Assembly: GCA_035439445.1 (NCBI GenBank)
Contig: DAORKG010000021.1
Span: forward strand, 1-61,739
DNA: 61,739 nt
Direction: 5' to 3'
DNA from: UBA4416 sp035439445
GTDB lineage: Bacteria; Bacteroidota; Bacteroidia; B-17B0; Aurantibacillaceae
The position numbers were made by a program, and so were the translations under genes. How positions within the stretch are numbered: position 1 is the stretch's first letter; each line of letters begins with the position of its first letter. Below the pieces are notes generated by a model. It saw only the letters and a list, made by a program, of their open reading frames with translations, was not told where the DNA came from and ran no database searches. This document shows positions 53,104 through 61,739 of the stretch, piece by piece.

Positions 53104-53509
53104 ACGAGATTATTTAGTAAAGCAGTTTGAAGAATTCGGTAAAGTTATGGCCGTAATTCTTGGTTTAAAAAGAGATGGCAATTTCCCAGAGTTGCTAAAT
53201 GAAATTGAAAAATCACTTCAAAAATATACGACTTTAGAAATTGAATTTGTAGAATCTTTACCTAATAAATCTCTAATTGAAACTTTAACTCAAGAGAAAA
53301 AATTAAATGACGAGCAACTTAAGATACTTGCTGATTTAATTTACGAAAAAGCAGAGTATTATCAATCAACAAATTCACCAAAAGAATCATCAACTAATTG
53401 TTACAAGAAGGCATATGTTATTTATTTGTTCTTGAAAAATAATGCTACCCTTAATTATTCTTTAGATATGCATTATAAGCTAGACATATTGGAAAACATG
53501 AAATTATAA
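53096..53509 (+). CDS. Conserved hypothetical protein following coaE (DUF6483-like)
   Basis: A 137-residue soluble, mainly helical protein. LKRDYLVKQFEEFGKVMAVI followed by LGLKRDGNFPELLNEIEKSL is reminiscent of DUF6483, a family of unknown function; the match is tentative. The latter half (KAEYYQSTNSPKESSTNCYK) looks like a TPR-type helix pair. It overlaps coaE by 8 bases at its start and the convergent methyltransferase gene by 6 at its end. Confidence 0.6.
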   Translation: MLKRDYLVKQFEEFGKVMAVILGLKRDGNFPELLNEIEKSLQKYTTLEIEFVESLPNKSLIETLTQEKKLNDEQLKILADLIYEKAEYYQSTNSPKESSTNCYKKAYVIYLFLKNNATLNYSLDMHYKLDILENMKL

Positions 53510-54682
53510 GCCCAGCAACTTTTCTAAATGATGATATCCAATGCCAAAATATTGCTTTGACTCATTTATCTTTTTAAGAATTTCTTTCTTTTGAATATCA
53601 GTTTTAGTCTTTTTCTCAGCAACAATCATCACATTTTTTGGCGTATGTGCATCTGAAATAAATTGAAACACTTTGGTAGAATAATCAAAATATTCTAGAA
53701 TTAATGAGCGTATTCCATCTGTCAACATCTCAGCTTGACGTTCTAAAAATATACCATGTTTCAATAAAAAGTCTAACTCGTTTTTTACTTTATACTTTTC
53801 TATTTCTCTTCGTATTTGTTTATGACAACAAGGAGCAACAACAATTAAATCTGCATTAGCTTTTATTCCCTTAAAAATAGCATCATCCGTCGCTGTATCA
53901 CAAGCATGTAAGGCTATTAAAACATTTGCACTACCTGCGTCATAATCCATGATACTTCCTTGCGAGAAGTGTAAATCTTTAAAATTTGATTTTTGAGCAA
54001 TTGAATTGCATAAATCAACTAAATCTTTTCGGTATTCTACTCCTGTAACATTTACTTTCAAACCGAGTGCACTATTTAAATAGTCATAGAGTGCAAATGT
54101 CAAATACCCTTTACCAGCTCCCATATCCAAAACATTCAATACATTATGTGTTGGTAAATTTTTAATTAAAGGACTTAATAACTCCACATAATGATTTATC
54201 TGTTTGTACTTATCTTGGGAATTATGAATAACATTTCCTCTTTCATCTGTGATTTTAAGCAAATGCAAATAAGATTTCCCATTAGAATCAATTAATCTAT
54301 GTTTTTGATTATTGTGTTCTAATGATGGTAATTGTTGGTGAGATGGTTTATTTTTCTTTAATCTTGTCTGTCCTGAATTAAGATGCTCGAAGACTGAATC
54401 ATTTTGAAGAGTAAATAGTGTGCCCATTCTAAAGTCCTCATTCTTCAAATATTCTGCAATTAACTTTATTGCTTCATCAATAGAAAAATTCTTTACTATA
54501 TCTTTTGTTTGATAGCGATAAGTAAAACTCAACATTTCCTCATTTTTAATAACTATTTTTTTGATGTAGCAATTTTTTAGTGATTCAATATCACCTTTAT
54601 AGCCCGACAATGATAATTTCACGAACGTTTTATCATTTAAGGATGACTGTAATAACAAAACAAATTGCTCTAAATGTGACAT
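53504..54682 (-). CDS. SAM-dependent methyltransferase
   Basis: A 392-residue protein with an N-terminal region of unknown fold (about 1-150) and a class I Rossmann methyltransferase domain. VLDMGAGKGYLTFALYDYLN is the SAM-binding motif I, and LIALHACDTATDDAIFKGI then VVAPCCHKQIRREIEKYK, with a Cys-Cys pair, resembles the GSTCD-type methyltransferase-like family. The substrate is unknown, perhaps an RNA. It is a single gene on the minus strand. Confidence 0.83.
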   Translation of the reverse strand: MSHLEQFVLLLQSSLNDKTFVKLSLSGYKGDIESLKNCYIKKIVIKNEEMLSFTYRYQTKDIVKNFSIDEAIKLIAEYLKNEDFRMGTLFTLQNDSVFEHLNSGQTRLKKNKPSHQQLPSLEHNNQKHRLIDSNGKSYLHLLKITDERGNVIHNSQDKYKQINHYVELLSPLIKNLPTHNVLNVLDMGAGKGYLTFALYDYLNSALGLKVNVTGVEYRKDLVDLCNSIAQKSNFKDLHFSQGSIMDYDAGSANVLIALHACDTATDDAIFKGIKANADLIVVAPCCHKQIRREIEKYKVKNELDFLLKHGIFLERQAEMLTDGIRSLILEYFDYSTKVFQFISDAHTPKNVMIVAEKKTKTDIQKKEILKKINESKQYFGIGYHHLEKLLGL

Positions 54683-54795
54683 ATAATTATAAATAAAGGA
54701 GCACTAAGATACACTAATCGTTATTAAAAAATAATTAAAAATGATGTCTGGATTTACCTTCTTGTAAAAAAGTTTGTATATTCGTTAATAGCCTT

Positions 54796-55650
54796 ATGTC
54801 AAAAATTAGTTTCATATTTTTATTTATAACACTGTTTTGTAAAGCACAACAAAACGAATTTGATAAGTATGGCCCTTTTGGTTCTCAGGTTCATACGGAT
54901 TTAAAAATAGCTCTAGAGATTGAAAAGAACGTGTATAAAATGGATTTGAGTTATAAAAAACTGGAACCAAAATTATATGCTAAATTGGGCAAATTAAAAG
55001 ATTTACAAGCCTTAAAATTAAGCGGAAATGAGGTAAGTACCTACCCGCCTGGTTTTGGGGATTTATATAACTTAATCTATTTTGCAAGTTACAACAATGA
55101 GTTTACCTCATTTCCTCCTGACTTAAAAAAATTAGTTAATCTTAATTACATTGAATATTTTGGGAGTAAAATAGACAGTATTCCCTCTGACATAGCCTAT
55201 TTAAGCCGATTAAAAACTCTGAAATTATCCACTACAAATGACACATTAAAACTTCCAACAACATTAAAATATTTAAAAAATTTAAAGGAACTAACAATTG
55301 AAAATTGCATATTAGACAGTTTTCCAAAAGAAATTTTCAAAATACCGAATCTTGTTTTTTTAAATTTAACTAACACTAATACTTTTTATCTAACCAAACA
55401 CTTTGAAAGGTTTGTAAACCTTGAAGTATTAGTATTAGATGCTAATCAACTTCAAAGCATTCCTTTTGAAATTTATTTAGCAAAAAAGTTAAGATTCTTA
55501 TCTGTAAAAAATAATCACCTAAAAAAATTACCCGACAGTATTTCTCAATTAGAAAATCTTACTGTATTGGATGTAAGAGGAAATGGTTTCTCAAAAGAAT
55601 ACATTGAAGAATTAAAAGCAATGCTTCCTGGTTGCGAAATCAGGTTTTAA
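54796..55650 (+). CDS. Secreted leucine-rich-repeat protein
   Basis: A 284-residue protein with a short signal peptide (FIFLFITLFCKAQ) followed by about eight to nine leucine-rich repeats of roughly 23 residues (LKDLQALKLSGNEVSTYPPG, LRFLSVKNNHLKKLPDSISQ). LRR solenoids mediate protein-protein contacts; the location outside the inner membrane suggests a periplasmic or surface role. There is no T9SS sorting tail. It converges on the thioesterase gene with 4 bases of overlap. Confidence 0.85.
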   Translation: MSKISFIFLFITLFCKAQQNEFDKYGPFGSQVHTDLKIALEIEKNVYKMDLSYKKLEPKLYAKLGKLKDLQALKLSGNEVSTYPPGFGDLYNLIYFASYNNEFTSFPPDLKKLVNLNYIEYFGSKIDSIPSDIAYLSRLKTLKLSTTNDTLKLPTTLKYLKNLKELTIENCILDSFPKEIFKIPNLVFLNLTNTNTFYLTKHFERFVNLEVLVLDANQLQSIPFEIYLAKKLRFLSVKNNHLKKLPDSISQLENLTVLDVRGNGFSKEYIEELKAMLPGCEIRF

Positions 55651-56057
55651 GAATTGAATTTCTTCATAAATCCTTCCATAAACCATGATGGGGGTTGCAT
55701 AGGCTTATTCTTTTCCTTATCAATAAAAACAAGTGTAACTGATCCTGTATTTAATAACTCATTGTTTTGATTAAAACATTCGTAGTGAAATGTAATTCTT
55801 ACTCCGGGCATTTCATTTACAGTAGTTACAATTCTCACTTCATCATCATATTTTGCAGGCTTTTTATAATTCACCGTCAAATTAATAACAGGCATTAAAA
55901 CTCCGCTTTCCTCCATTTCTCGGTAACTAAATCCTAGGCTTCGCATTGCCTCTACTCTTCCTACTTCGTAATATTGTGCATAAACTCCATAGTAAACAAA
56001 TCCCATTTGATCAGTTTCTCCATAACGAACTCTTAACGTTGTTTCTGTTTTAATCAT
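55647..56057 (-). CDS. 4HBT-type acyl-CoA thioesterase (YbgC/FadM-like)
   Basis: A 136-residue hotdog-fold thioesterase. RVRYGETDQMGFVYYGVYAQ YYEVGRVEAMR contains the Asp of the 4-hydroxybenzoyl-CoA thioesterase family (the YbgC form carries Y-x-D-x-D/M-G-x-V-Y/N), and VLMPVINLTVNYKKPAKYDD follows. It hydrolyses an acyl-CoA that cannot be specified. It differs from the YciA-type enzyme at 18834-19295. Confidence 0.88.
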   Translation of the reverse strand: MIKTETTLRVRYGETDQMGFVYYGVYAQYYEVGRVEAMRSLGFSYREMEESGVLMPVINLTVNYKKPAKYDDEVRIVTTVNEMPGVRITFHYECFNQNNELLNTGSVTLVFIDKEKNKPMQPPSWFMEGFMKKFNS

Positions 56058-56104
56058 ACAAATTATGTATTATATTTAAAACATCTAATTTAGGTTACTA
56101 TTTC

Positions 56105-56857
56105 ATGAAATTCCTATTAAAACTATTCTTTTTTTCAGCACTTATTGGTTTATATGCCTGCTCTAAAAAAACATCTGTTTCTAATATCACAGAATCCCAT
56201 ATAATTATTAATAATCCAAAAATTGACAGTTCTGTTTACAAAGCCATATCGCCATACAAAAAAGCGCATGATGAACAAATGTACTCAGTTATTGCTCAAA
56301 GCGAGACTCCATTAGTAAAAGCAGACGTTGAAAGCACTTTAGGGAACTTTTTTTGCGATGCAGTTATTTATGAAACAAAAAAAATATTAGGAAAAGATTC
56401 GAACATGGTTGACGTAGCTATTTTTAATAAAGGTGGTTTACGTAACTCTTTACCAAAAGGAAATATCACAATAGGAAATGTTTTCGAGTTAATGCCATTT
56501 GATAATGAACTCGTTTTATTAAAATTAAGCGGCGCTCAATTTAAAGACATGTGCTACAAAATAGTTGAAAAAGGCGGAATTCCGATTGGAGGAATGCGTT
56601 TAACCATGAAAGGTTCTACTCCTACAGATATTACAATAAACGGAAAACCATTTGATGAAACAAAAGATTATTGGGTGATAACATCAGATTATTTAGCAAA
56701 TGGAGGCGATAGTTACAACTTCTTTAAAAATGCAAAAGAAAGAAAAACCATGAATGTGCTTTTGAGAAATGTGATTATTAATTATTGCGAAGATATTACA
56801 AGACAAGGGCAAACCATTAAACCAAGATTAGATGGCAGAATTCAATTATCAAAATAG
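56105..56857 (+). CDS. 5'-Nucleotidase C-terminal domain lipoprotein
   Basis: A 250-residue lipoprotein (lipobox YAC, cysteine 19) consisting only of the C-terminal domain of UshA-type 5'-nucleotidases, which binds the nucleobase. VEST LGNFFCDAV, VAIFNKGGLRNSLPKGNITI and VITSDYLANGGDSYNFFKNA are family motifs. The catalytic metallophosphatase half is encoded separately by the next gene, in reversed order relative to UshA. The two overlap by 26 bases and probably form a complex. Confidence 0.88.
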   Translation: MKFLLKLFFFSALIGLYACSKKTSVSNITESHIIINNPKIDSSVYKAISPYKKAHDEQMYSVIAQSETPLVKADVESTLGNFFCDAVIYETKKILGKDSNMVDVAIFNKGGLRNSLPKGNITIGNVFELMPFDNELVLLKLSGAQFKDMCYKIVEKGGIPIGGMRLTMKGSTPTDITINGKPFDETKDYWVITSDYLANGGDSYNFFKNAKERKTMNVLLRNVIINYCEDITRQGQTIKPRLDGRIQLSK

Positions 56858-57764
56858 ACGAGATTTTTTAAAATATTTTGTTGGCACTTCTGCTGTTTTA
56901 GCAGGATTTCCGGCATTATCAAAAGAAGTATTAAAAAATAAGGATTTACAACATTTAACTATTTTATATACTAACGATATTCATAGTCGAATTGAACCGT
57001 TTCCTAGCAACGATCCAAAATACGCCAATCAGGGTGGTTTTGCCAGAAGAGCTGCTGTTATTGAGGAAATAAAAAAAGAAAATGACAATATTTTATTATT
57101 AGATGCAGGAGATATTTTTCAGGGAACTCCTTATTTTAATTTATTTGGCGGAGAGGTAGAATATAAATTAATGAGTTTAATGAATTATGATGCAACCACT
57201 ATTGGAAATCATGATTTTGACTTAGGGATTGATAATATTACTAAGCAAATGGAACATGCAAAATTTGCTTTCATCAATTGTAATTATGATTTTTCAAATA
57301 CTAGTTTACATGATAAAATAGTTCCTTACAAAATATTCAACAAACAGGGAATAAAAATTGGGGTTTTGGGATATGGAATTGAATTAGAGGGCTTAGTAGA
57401 TAAAAAAATGTATAAGGAAACAATTTATCAAAATCCTATTTCTATTGCCAATGCTACAGCAAAACTTTTAAAACAAGATTTAGGCTGCGATTATGTAATT
57501 GCTTTATCTCATTTAGGATTTTCATATAACGACAAAAAACTAAGCGATATGAGTATGGCTCCACAAACAGAAAATATTGATTTAATTATTGGCGGCCATT
57601 CTCACACTTTTTTGGAACATCCTGTAAAATTGACAAATAGAGTCGGTAAAGAGATACATGTGACGCAAGTTGGGTGGGCTGGAATTTGGCTAGGGAAAAT
57701 AGATGTGTATTTCTCCTATAATAAGAAAAAAATTTCACATAATTCAAATAATAGAAAAATTTAA
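56832..57764 (+). CDS. Metallophosphatase (5'-nucleotidase N-terminal domain)
   Basis: A 310-residue calcineurin-like phosphoesterase with the metal ligand motifs of the 5'-nucleotidase family: LYTNDIHSRIEPF, LLLDAGDIFQGTPYF, TTIGNHDFDLG and IGGHSHTFLE. The N-terminus NRRDFLKYFVGTSAVLAGFP looks like a Tat signal (RR), fitting a cofactor-bearing enzyme exported folded. It overlaps the gene for the matching C-terminal domain by 26 bases. Expected product: periplasmic nucleotide or sugar-phosphate hydrolysis. Confidence 0.9.
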   Translation: MAEFNYQNRRDFLKYFVGTSAVLAGFPALSKEVLKNKDLQHLTILYTNDIHSRIEPFPSNDPKYANQGGFARRAAVIEEIKKENDNILLLDAGDIFQGTPYFNLFGGEVEYKLMSLMNYDATTIGNHDFDLGIDNITKQMEHAKFAFINCNYDFSNTSLHDKIVPYKIFNKQGIKIGVLGYGIELEGLVDKKMYKETIYQNPISIANATAKLLKQDLGCDYVIALSHLGFSYNDKKLSDMSMAPQTENIDLIIGGHSHTFLEHPVKLTNRVGKEIHVTQVGWAGIWLGKIDVYFSYNKKKISHNSNNRKI

Positions 57765-57903
57765 AAAAACAAGTCCAAAACGAAAATTTTTTGAAATTAT
57801 TTATCGATTTTTTCCTTGCGAGATTAAATAATCAGTATATATTTACAAACTCGAACTTGTTAATAAAACTAAACACTATATATTTAATAACTTATTTAAT
57901 ACT

Positions 57904-59334
57904 ATGAAGGAAAAGACAGCTGAAACAGTGTGGAAGAATTGCCTAAGAGTAATTCAGGATAATGTAAGCCCTCAAAATTTTGCTACTTGGTTTGAACCTA
58001 TTAAAGCCATTAAAATTCAAGACAACGTATTAAACATTCAAGTGCCTTCTCAATTTTTTTACGAATGGTTAGAAGAACACTACATCACTATCATTAAAAA
58101 AGTAATTAGAAAAGAATTAGGACCAGAAGGAAGAATTGAATATAGCATCGTAATGGATAACGGAACAGGGAAATCTGAAAAAGCCGTTATGTTGAAAGTT
58201 CCAAATATTAATACAAACTTGAGAAACAATCCGGTTTCAATGCCTATTGACAGTGGATCAATCAGAAATCCATTTATCATTCCTGGTTTAAAGAAAGTAT
58301 CAGTAGAATCTCAATTAAATCCAAATTACTGTTTTGAGAACTTTGTAGAAGGTGATTGTAACCGTTTGGCTCGTTCAGCTGGTTATGCTGTTTCTCAAAA
58401 ACCGGGCGGCACTGCTTTTAACCCATTATTGTTATACGGTGGGGTTGGTTTAGGAAAAACTCACTTAGCACAAGCTATCGGTATTGAGATCAAAAAGAAC
58501 TTCCCTAACAAAACTGTTCTTTATGTTCAATCAGAAAAATTTATTGCTCAGTTTATTGATGCAATTAAAAATAACAACCAAAATGATTTCGTTCATTTCT
58601 ACCAAATGATTGACACGTTAATTATTGATGATATTCAATATTTAGCAGGTAAAGAAAAAACACAAGATGTATTCTTCCATATTTTCAATCACTTACACCA
58701 ATTAGGAAAACAAATCATCTTAACAGCTGATAGAGCTCCGGTTGAAATGCAAGGAATTGAGCAACGTTTATTATCTCGTTTCAAATGGGGTTTAAGTGCA
58801 GACTTACAAACTCCAGGATTAGAAACTCGTATTGCTATCTTAGAGAAAAAAGTATATAACGAAGGTATTCAATTACCAAAAGAAGTTTGCGAATACTTAG
58901 CGTACAGCATCACTTCAAATGTTCGTGAATTGGAAGGGGCATTAATTTCATTATTAGCTCAATCTTCTTTAAACAAGAAAACGATTACGTTAGAATTAGC
59001 TAAGCAAATGATTGACAAGTTTGTTAAATCTACTGCTCGCGAGGTTTCTATTGATTATATCCAAAAAGTGGTTTGCGATTACTTCGATTTAAACATCGAT
59101 TTAATGAAATCTAAAACTCGTAAACGTGAAGTTGTTCAGGCTCGTCAAATCGCTATGTATTTTGCTAAGTGTATGACTAAATCTTCTTTAGCTACAATTG
59201 GTATGCACTGCGGTGGAAAAGACCATGCAACTGTATTACACGCTTGCCGTACAGTAAACAATTTAATGGATACTGACAAACGTTTCAAAGCTTACATCGA
59301 GGAATTAGATAAGAAAATCAGTATCAATAACTAA
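57904..59334 (+). CDS. dnaA: Chromosomal replication initiator DnaA
   Basis: A 476-residue initiator. N-terminal DnaB-interaction domain (VWKNCLRVIQDNVSPQNFAT), variable linker, AAA+ domain with Walker A GGVGLGKTHLAQAIG and Walker B LIIDDIQYLAGKEKT, and C-terminal helix-turn-helix with the DnaA signature CGGKDHATVLHACR. The region 57765-57903 before it contains no clear cluster of DnaA boxes (TTATNCACA), so it cannot be named the origin. A terminator follows the gene. Confidence 0.97.
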   Translation: MKEKTAETVWKNCLRVIQDNVSPQNFATWFEPIKAIKIQDNVLNIQVPSQFFYEWLEEHYITIIKKVIRKELGPEGRIEYSIVMDNGTGKSEKAVMLKVPNINTNLRNNPVSMPIDSGSIRNPFIIPGLKKVSVESQLNPNYCFENFVEGDCNRLARSAGYAVSQKPGGTAFNPLLLYGGVGLGKTHLAQAIGIEIKKNFPNKTVLYVQSEKFIAQFIDAIKNNNQNDFVHFYQMIDTLIIDDIQYLAGKEKTQDVFFHIFNHLHQLGKQIILTADRAPVEMQGIEQRLLSRFKWGLSADLQTPGLETRIAILEKKVYNEGIQLPKEVCEYLAYSITSNVRELEGALISLLAQSSLNKKTITLELAKQMIDKFVKSTAREVSIDYIQKVVCDYFDLNIDLMKSKTRKREVVQARQIAMYFAKCMTKSSLATIGMHCGGKDHATVLHACRTVNNLMDTDKRFKAYIEELDKKISINN

Positions 59335-59353
59335 TCCTTATTATTATAGTATA

Positions 59354-59389
59354 AAATCCCTTAGTCATTGGCTGAGGGATTTTTTTTTA
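59354..59389 (+). terminator. Rho-independent terminator after dnaA
   Basis: AAATCCCTTAG (59354-59364) pairs with CTGAGGGATTT (59372-59382), one G-T pair, followed by a tract of nine T residues. It lies about 20 bases after the dnaA stop. Confidence 0.9.
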
Positions 59390-59396
59390 ACCCAAT

Positions 59397-60746
59397 ATGC
59401 TTAATCAAGACCAACTCAATTTAATATTTCCAATAGTAGGAGCTATTTGCGGGGCCATGCTATGGTTGGGTTATTTTAAGCGTATAGACATTTTGGAACA
59501 CGAAAGACTCTGGGATACCGTTATTGCGTTTGTAATTGGTTTTCTTACACCTACTCTAGCCTTATGGATATATTACGGGCTAGAAATTTCTGGCTTTAAT
59601 TTTAATGGAGAATTAGTTAATGACTTTTTTTACTCCATATTCGGAGTTGGGTTAACAGAAGAAATATCCAAATTATTAGGAGTACTAATTGCTATTAAAA
59701 TAATTAACAAGAGGGTAAATGAACCGATAGACTATTTAGTTTTTGCCGGAGTAGTTGCCCTAGGATTTTCAGTAAGAGAAAACTTCATTTATTATAACAA
59801 TTACGGAGCTCAAATAGCTTCCGGAAGAACATTTATTTCTTGCCTAGTGCATATCATCAATACAAGCATTTGTGTTTATGGGATTTATCGATTTCAATTG
59901 TTTAATAAAGGTTCTAAATTTATAAATACAATTGTAGGAATCTCTGTAGCCGTTCTTTCCCATGGTTTGTTCGATTTCTTTTTATTTCAGCCATTTTTAG
60001 GAGACTTCACTTCTTTACTTTCTACCATAGTATACTTAATTGGTATTAATTTCTGGATTCAAATGATTAATAATGCTATTAATTTTTCTCCATTTTTTAA
60101 CTATCAAAAAATAGCTTCCACAACCAGGTTATATAAAACAATCTTTATTTGGTACATTATTGTTTTAGCATTAGAGTTTATATATGGCATGATTTATTTT
60201 GATGAAAAAAGAGCAATCGGACAGGTATTTGCTAGCATTTTTAGAGAGGGCTTAGTATTGGTAATTGTAGCTCTAAGGGCAAGTAGATTAAAAATAAATA
60301 AACGAAAATATTTCCCTATTAAAATACAAATGCCAATATATTACACAAGAAATGATGACGAAGACTTTAGATTTTTTGGTATTCCTTTAAAAATTAGGGG
60401 AGAAAATGAAAAAGAATTTCAATTCTTAAAATATATGGGACAAGATATTTTTATTTATGATGTTAATCCTCAAAATTCAAACGACAACAAAGGTAAACGT
60501 GCCAGATTATTAAAAAAGTACTTCTTAAAAAATGATGTTGTTACTTATCTAATAGAAATATATAATGAAGATAAACCAAGCGATATATATTTATTAAAAC
60601 CTGAAACACGGTCAATAACATATATAAATAACCAATATCCAATAGCATCGTTAATGCTTTACGAAGATCCGACAGTATTTCAAAAAGAACACGAAACGCT
60701 ATCATACAAAGAATTAAAACACATTAAATATGTTTATATAAAATGA
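59397..60746 (+). CDS. PrsW family intramembrane metalloprotease
   Basis: A 449-residue protein with about eight membrane helices in its first 300 residues. LTEEISKLLGVLIAI (the glutamate pair EExxK), FAGVVALGFSVRENFIYYNN and SHGLFDFFLFQPF have the conserved glutamates and histidine of PrsW intramembrane proteases, which cleave membrane anti-sigma factors in Bacillus. The C-terminal 130 residues are soluble and not recognised. Its stop overlaps the start of the next TPR gene (ATGA), so the two are coupled and may act in one signalling route. Confidence 0.8.
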   Translation: MLNQDQLNLIFPIVGAICGAMLWLGYFKRIDILEHERLWDTVIAFVIGFLTPTLALWIYYGLEISGFNFNGELVNDFFYSIFGVGLTEEISKLLGVLIAIKIINKRVNEPIDYLVFAGVVALGFSVRENFIYYNNYGAQIASGRTFISCLVHIINTSICVYGIYRFQLFNKGSKFINTIVGISVAVLSHGLFDFFLFQPFLGDFTSLLSTIVYLIGINFWIQMINNAINFSPFFNYQKIASTTRLYKTIFIWYIIVLALEFIYGMIYFDEKRAIGQVFASIFREGLVLVIVALRASRLKINKRKYFPIKIQMPIYYTRNDDEDFRFFGIPLKIRGENEKEFQFLKYMGQDIFIYDVNPQNSNDNKGKRARLLKKYFLKNDVVTYLIEIYNEDKPSDIYLLKPETRSITYINNQYPIASLMLYEDPTVFQKEHETLSYKELKHIKYVYIK

Positions 60747-61739
60747 AACTGAAATTATATTTAATAAATGTAGTGCTATTTTTTTTTAACTATATAGCAA
60801 TTGCCCAAAATCAATCTGTTGAAAATTTAATTAAAAAATTAAACAAAAACACAGACACTGTTCAAGCAGATCTTAATATAAAAATTGCAGGCGTTTTTAT
60901 GGAATCAGATCCTACCTTAGGAATCCAATACGCAAACAATGCCATTAATATAAGCGAAGAAATTAGCTACCCATTTGGTTATAGTAAAGGTTATAATACA
61001 AAAGGCATTTGTTATGATATTTTAGGTTCATACGATTCTGCATTATATTGTTATAATTTGGCATTAAAAAATATTTCACAAATTAAAAACAATGCTTTTT
61101 CAGCAGGTGTTTATAATAACATTGGGCTTATATATTGGAATAAAGATGATTACACAAAAGCACTTAAAAATTTCAACATAGCTTCATATTTAATAAATCA
61201 AACAAATAATTTAAGTATTAAAGCTAACATAAATAATAATTTAGGATTAATATATCATGACACAAAAGAATATGAACAATCAAATCTATTTTTTAAAAAG
61301 TCAATCGAATTAAATTTCAAAAATAATGATACATCTAATGCCATTGCATCAATAATTAATCTTGCTATAAATTACTACGAAACTAACAAGTTTGAAGAAA
61401 GTAAAAAATTATTTGAATATTATTACAACTATATAGAAAAGATAGATGAGTATAATAAGTCAGAATTTTTAATCAATAAAATAACCCTTGATATTAATAC
61501 AAAAATTACAGCGCAAACTGAAAAGGATTTACTAAAAGTATTCGAATTAAAAGAAAAAATTGGTCACACCATAGGTCTTGCAAATGCTTATATTCAACAA
61601 AGTGAGTTATACCAAAAAAAAGCCGATTACAGAAATTCAATTCAAGCAAATTACAACTCCTTAAAACTCCTAGATGAGCTAAAATCATTAAAAAAACTTG
61701 AAAAAGTATATAAGTTATTATTTATAAATTATCTAAACC
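60743..61739 (+). CDS. Tetratricopeptide repeat protein (truncated by window end)
   Basis: The frame begins at the ATG at 60743 and stays open to the end of the window, giving 332 codons. A signal peptide (LYLINVVLFFFNYIAIAQ) is followed by tetratricopeptide repeats, each about 34 to 40 residues (FSAGVYNNIGLIYWNKDDYT, IKANINNNLGLIYHDTKEYE). In Bacteroidota such N-terminal TPR arrays often belong to sensor histidine kinases or LuxR-type regulators; the C-terminal part is outside the window, so the type is open. It overlaps the PrsW gene by four bases. Confidence 0.8.
   Translation, partial: MKLKLYLINVVLFFFNYIAIAQNQSVENLIKKLNKNTDTVQADLNIKIAGVFMESDPTLGIQYANNAINISEEISYPFGYSKGYNTKGICYDILGSYDSALYCYNLALKNISQIKNNAFSAGVYNNIGLIYWNKDDYTKALKNFNIASYLINQTNNLSIKANINNNLGLIYHDTKEYEQSNLFFKKSIELNFKNNDTSNAIASIINLAINYYETNKFEESKKLFEYYYNYIEKIDEYNKSEFLINKITLDINTKITAQTEKDLLKVFELKEKIGHTIGLANAYIQQSELYQKKADYRNSIQANYNSLKLLDELKSLKKLEKVYKLLFINYLN

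Noticed and set aside
57765..57903. Possible replication origin next to dnaA
   Set aside because: No cluster of DnaA boxes (TTATNCACA) or clear AT-rich unwinding repeats was seen; dnaA alone does not locate the origin.

Overview
The window is AT-rich chromosomal DNA from a member of the Bacteroidota, probably Flavobacteriales-like. The support is a secreted M43 protease with a type IX secretion (T9SS) sorting tail, a T9SS plug-type protein, a long NusB, promoters of the TTTG/TAnnTTTG type, and many dispersed palindromic repeats. It is ordinary chromosome with core metabolism and no phage or insertion sequence. One 100-N assembly gap interrupts a TonB-dependent receptor. No rRNA, tRNA or CRISPR array was seen.

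Layout. 1-6534: end of a PAP2 phosphatase, a small secreted protein, the gapped TonB receptor, a repeat-filled spacer, threonine aldolase and the M43 protease. 6569-11764: a light/DNA-repair cluster (SDR, flavin reductase, TspO, DUF2256, iron-sulfur photolyase, DASH cryptochrome, DUF2805). 11765-14839 (minus): GT39 transferase, PAP2, secreted protein. 14914-18806: fumarylacetoacetase and small proteins, including a frameshifted lipoprotein and a compositionally odd WGR-like gene. 18834-34750 (minus): a sulfur assimilation and methionine/cysteine region. 34898-42683: transporters, cell-surface genes, leucine dehydrogenase-type enzyme and nusB. 42708-50610: trp operon plus DAHP synthase. 50661-53509: DUF1573-yajC-ybbR-coaE. 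53504-61739: methyltransferase, LRR protein, split 5'-nucleotidase, dnaA, PrsW and a truncated TPR protein.

The most interesting part is the control of the sulfur region. Its minus-strand transcript starts at a clear promoter (34757-34789), passes through a SAM-I-type riboswitch (34585-34727), then a 41-residue ORF ending in a Cys/Met run, then metX and a homoserine dehydrogenase. One base after that gene's stop codon a 17-codon Cys-rich ORF starts. It is followed by an intrinsic terminator and a competing antiterminator, ahead of aldo/keto reductase and sulfite reductase. One base after the sulfite reductase stop a third Cys-run ORF starts, ahead of cobA and the siroheme/sulfate genes. These look like three polycysteine leader peptides placed inside one long operon: supply of charged Cys-tRNA would gate each successive block, while SAM gates the front. 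The trp operon has a matching classical attenuator with tandem Trp codons, so ribosome-mediated attenuation appears to be a general strategy here. The leaders were read directly from the sequence; the mechanism is inference.
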